Below are positions 62,054-64,000 of a DNA stretch of 64,000 bases, one piece after another; position 1 is the stretch's first letter; the number at the start of each line of letters is the position of its first letter. The notes under the pieces were generated by a model. That model saw only the letters and a list, made by a program, of their open reading frames with translations. It was not told the origin of the DNA and searched no databases. The position numbers were made by a program, and so were the translations under genes. The DNA is from JABDIP01 sp965237625 (GTDB taxonomy: Bacteria > Pseudomonadota > Alphaproteobacteria > DSM-16000 > Inquilinaceae), in the NCBI GenBank assembly GCA_965237625.1, contig CBDEGD010000026.1, positions 83,950-147,949 on the forward strand. Direction: 5' to 3'.

Positions 62054-62462
62054 CGCGCCTCCCGGGGCCAGCCAACAAGAATCCGGGAGACTAGCACAGC
62101 CGCCGGTTCTGTCGGAACTCGGGCCGGACGGAATTGGAATCGAAGGATGAGCATTGCCGCAACGGTGGCACGGTGCTCCGGCTTTGGCCAACTGAAGTTG
62201 GCGGGCCGGGCTTGCCGCTATCCAGCGATGTGGGATTTGCCACAGCGGGTCCGGGAAGCTGGGCGTAGCATGGGGATCTCCTCGGAGCCTTCGACGGCGA
62301 TCAGTTTCGTCTCGAGAGGGCGCAACTCGCCGGAAAAGCCGAATTAGGACGCTGAGCCCGAGGAGGGCAGAGATTGCTGCTGTGATGCATGGATGGAAGC
62401 CATTTGCGAGTTGAGTCGGCGCTTATCAATTGGATTTTATTAAAATACAAGAGGATTATAAC
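62054..62462. other. Intergenic region before the Cys-rich gene
   Basis: No gene was found in these 409 bases. The left part is the MscS upstream region; the last 60 bases are AT-rich and contain the ribosome-binding site of the next gene. Nothing else was recognised. Confidence 0.5.
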
Positions 62463-62843
62463 ATGGCACAGGTACAAGTCTCCAATCAGTTGATCGCAAT
62501 CGCCCGCTTCAACCCCGGGATCCAGTTGGCCGACGATGCGGTCAAGAAGATCAACGCCGGCCAGATCGTGCTCGTCGGTCGCGGGTCCACGACGCCGGCG
62601 AGCCCGACCAAGGGCTGTGTCGAGTGGCTCTTCTATGAGAGAAGCAGCGAGGATCTGACCCGGCTGAAGATCGACGGCACCTGGTACAGCCCCGACAATC
62701 TGAAGGATTTCCGGGAAGCCATCCAGGCGGCGACGCTGGCCGGCAAATGCATCAACTTCTGCATCGACCAGACCAACAACACGATGTTCATGCTCAACGT
62801 CTATCCGCAGTGCTGCTGCGCGTGCGAGGAAGTGCGTGACTAG
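62463..62843 (+). CDS. Small Cys-rich protein of unknown function
   Basis: A 126-residue protein with no family I recognise. It starts MAQVQVSNQLIAIARFNPG, has no signal peptide, and ends with a striking cysteine cluster (PQCCCACEEVRD). Two more cysteines lie in GKCINFCIDQ and one in KGCVEW. AGAGGAT seven bases before the ATG supports this start. The cysteine pattern could hold metal or serve as a crosslinking or secretion tail. The TAG stop is the first part of repeat copy 62840-62955. Confidence 0.75.
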   Translation: MAQVQVSNQLIAIARFNPGIQLADDAVKKINAGQIVLVGRGSTTPASPTKGCVEWLFYERSSEDLTRLKIDGTWYSPDNLKDFREAIQAATLAGKCINFCIDQTNNTMFMLNVYPQCCCACEEVRD

Positions 62844-62955
62844 AGCACGATGAGATGAGGTCAGGTGACCTCACCTCTGAATCGTCCTCTAGAACATTGG
62901 AGTGGATCGGGATTCAGATTTGAAGTCGAGTCGACTTCAAATCATCCCGATCTAG
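62840..62955. repeat. CTAG-bounded double-palindrome repeat, copy 2
   Basis: Same element as at 48155-48270: CTAG at both ends and in the middle, GAGGTCA/TGACCTC and ATTTGAAGTCG/CGACTTCAAAT palindromes with compensating base changes relative to copy 1 in the first stem. It supplies the stop codon of the Cys-rich gene. Confidence 0.92.
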
Positions 62956-63121
62956 GGGTTCGCCAGAGCCGTGCGGTCGGTATCTGTGCGAGTCCGAACT
63001 GCGTGCGCGACCCGAATTCCTCGATTAGGACTGCAAAGGGGGCGCATTCCTTTCTCGATCCGGGAAAGTGATTGCGTCCCCGCCTTGGTCCTGAACAGGC
63101 CGGCAAGCGCTATCCGACAGC

Positions 63122-63757
63122 TCAGAACAGTATGGCGAGCGCCGGTCCTCCGGCCAGCAACACCGCCGTGACGATCAGCAGGCTTCCCATGGACCGGTCG
63201 AACCGCCGCCGGGCGACCGGCTGGCGGAGCCGGTCGGCGATCACCGCACCGGCACCGGCCCACAGCATCAGGCAGGCAGCCGGAATAACCACCATCATCG
63301 CTGCGAGCCCCCCAAGGCCGGCCAGGCCGGTCTCTCCGTTTGGCATCGCCACGGTCGCGGTCATCACCAACACCCAGGCCTTCGGATTGAGGATCTGGAA
63401 GACCGCGACACCCAATACGCTGGCGGGCAGGGTTTGAACGCCGGTCCGGGTGTTCCCGGCATTGCCGATGTCCCCGCCCCCGCTCCGCCAGATCAGCCCG
63501 CCGCCGAGCCAAAGCAGATAGAGGACACCCGCGGCCAGCAGGGTTCCGCGCAGGGCCGGAACGGCTTCGAACAGCGTGTCCGCTCCGGCCCAGACCAGCG
63601 CCAGAAGGGTCAGGCTGCCGGCCAGGATACCGCCGATCGCCGGCACCGCCCCGGCCAGCCCGGCACGCGCGGCGGCGGCCATGACGATGACATTGTTCGG
63701 CCCCGGCGTGACGGCGGCGGCGAAGATAAACCCGGCGACGGCGATCAGGGACTCCAC
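63122..63757 (-). CDS. LysE/RhtB-family exporter
   Basis: A 211-residue inner-membrane amino-acid or metabolite exporter with about six helices. AAAVTPGPNNVIVMAAAARA is the LysE-family signature, and FQILNPKAWVLVMTAT is the second conserved motif. The GTG at 63757 with AAGG upstream starts VESLIAVAGF; the frame continues upstream across the neighbouring gene. It starts six bases after the stop of the preceding gene, suggesting an operon. Substrate unknown. Confidence 0.9.
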   Translation of the reverse strand: MESLIAVAGFIFAAAVTPGPNNVIVMAAAARAGLAGAVPAIGGILAGSLTLLALVWAGADTLFEAVPALRGTLLAAGVLYLLWLGGGLIWRSGGGDIGNAGNTRTGVQTLPASVLGVAVFQILNPKAWVLVMTATVAMPNGETGLAGLGGLAAMMVVIPAACLMLWAGAGAVIADRLRQPVARRRFDRSMGSLLIVTAVLLAGGPALAILF

Positions 63758-63762
63758 CGGCG

Positions 63763-64000
63763 TCAGCCTTTTTGAGCAGCGAGCGGCGCCAGGGACGCGG
63801 GGGCGACCGCAACCGCCTCCCCGGTCCGCAGCATGATCCGCGCCGGGCCCAGCGTCTCGCGGCCGTGCGGTGTGCGCCAATCCACATCCGGCGCCACGGC
63901 GACGATCCCGGTCGGGTTGTTGGTGCGGTCGCTGCGGTAGGAGGCGGCACGCATGACGCCGAAATCGACGGTCTCCGCCACCCCTGCCCAGCCGTACAGG
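63763..64000 (-). CDS. Partial gene running off the right edge (C-terminal part)
   Basis: About 79 codons are visible and the frame stays open to the window edge, so the start lies outside. The visible end (VDFGVMRAASYRSDRTNNPTG ... DVDWRTPHGRETLGPARIML) is soluble and not recognised. A GTG inside the window could also start it at 63981. It is upstream of the LysE-type exporter and probably co-transcribed. Confidence 0.6.
   Translation of the reverse strand, partial: LYGWAGVAETVDFGVMRAASYRSDRTNNPTGIVAVAPDVDWRTPHGRETLGPARIMLRTGEAVAVAPASLAPLAAQKG

Noticed and set aside
1..64000. CRISPR arrays, tRNA and rRNA genes, transposases and integrases
   Set aside because: I looked for regularly spaced repeats, tRNA T-loop/acceptor patterns and recombinase motifs and saw none; a covariance-model scan could still find a missed tRNA.

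Overview
The window is a high-GC alphaproteobacterial chromosome segment, most like Rhodospirillales. The evidence is a complete c-type cytochrome maturation operon in the ccmA-I style, a ChvI/ChvG two-component pair, fdxA next to carD, an RpoH heat-shock sigma factor, a SUV3-like RNA helicase, the long two-domain dCTP deaminase, and a Liv-type importer embedded among acyl-CoA ligases. No rRNA, tRNA, transposase, integrase, phage structural gene or CRISPR array was recognised. Coding density is high. Several short, AT-richer pockets interrupt otherwise conserved gene neighbourhoods and hold the most unusual content.

Layout. 0-3.7 kb: an amino-acid ABC importer (binding protein and ATPase, minus strand) split by an AT-richer insert carrying a zinc-ribbon protein and a dCTP deaminase on the plus strand. 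4.0-12.2 kb: ccmA-B-C-D-E-F-G-H-I on the minus strand, with an orphan gene between ccmB and ccmC and a small RHH-like gene between ccmF and ccmG. 12.7-24.4 kb: a PaaK-like ligase, CreD, a VOC protein, LivF, a binding protein, LivM, LivH, LivG, RidA and an AMP-dependent acyl-CoA ligase, probably one uptake-and-activation system for a carboxylic acid; REP-like palindromes sit in the gaps. 24.5-37.7 kb: single genes (hydrolase, GST, streptogramin-lyase-like propeller, dodecin, P-domain metalloprotease, ArfB, aconitase, GT87 membrane protein, transglutaminase, DUF1223). 37.7-39.1 kb: an accessory pocket with a two-gene toxin-antitoxin-like operon under a palindromic operator and a SeqA-N-like/RAMA-domain protein. 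39.2-51.6 kb: HtpG, two tandem secreted paralogues, the SUV3-like helicase, HslR, TerB, FdxA, CarD, a metallophosphatase-fold protein that has lost its metal ligands, and RpoH. 51.6-58 kb: a BepA-like M48 lipoprotein, a nuclease, proline iminopeptidase and ChvI/ChvG. 58.1-59.5 kb: an accessory pocket with an XRE regulator plus a 45-residue membrane protein, facing a six-helix membrane protein that is followed by an integron attC site. 59.6-64 kb: a large MscS channel, an unknown Cys-rich protein, a LysE exporter and a gene cut by the window edge.

Besides the genes there are at least four families of dispersed palindromic repeats. Two of them begin or end in TAG and in four of five copies supply the stop codon of the neighbouring gene, which suggests small non-autonomous elements that target TA/CTAG. 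The strongest leads are the lone attC-tagged cassette, the SeqA-N/RAMA protein beside the toxin-antitoxin-like pair, the dead phosphatase next to rpoH, and the deaminase locus interrupting an ABC operon.
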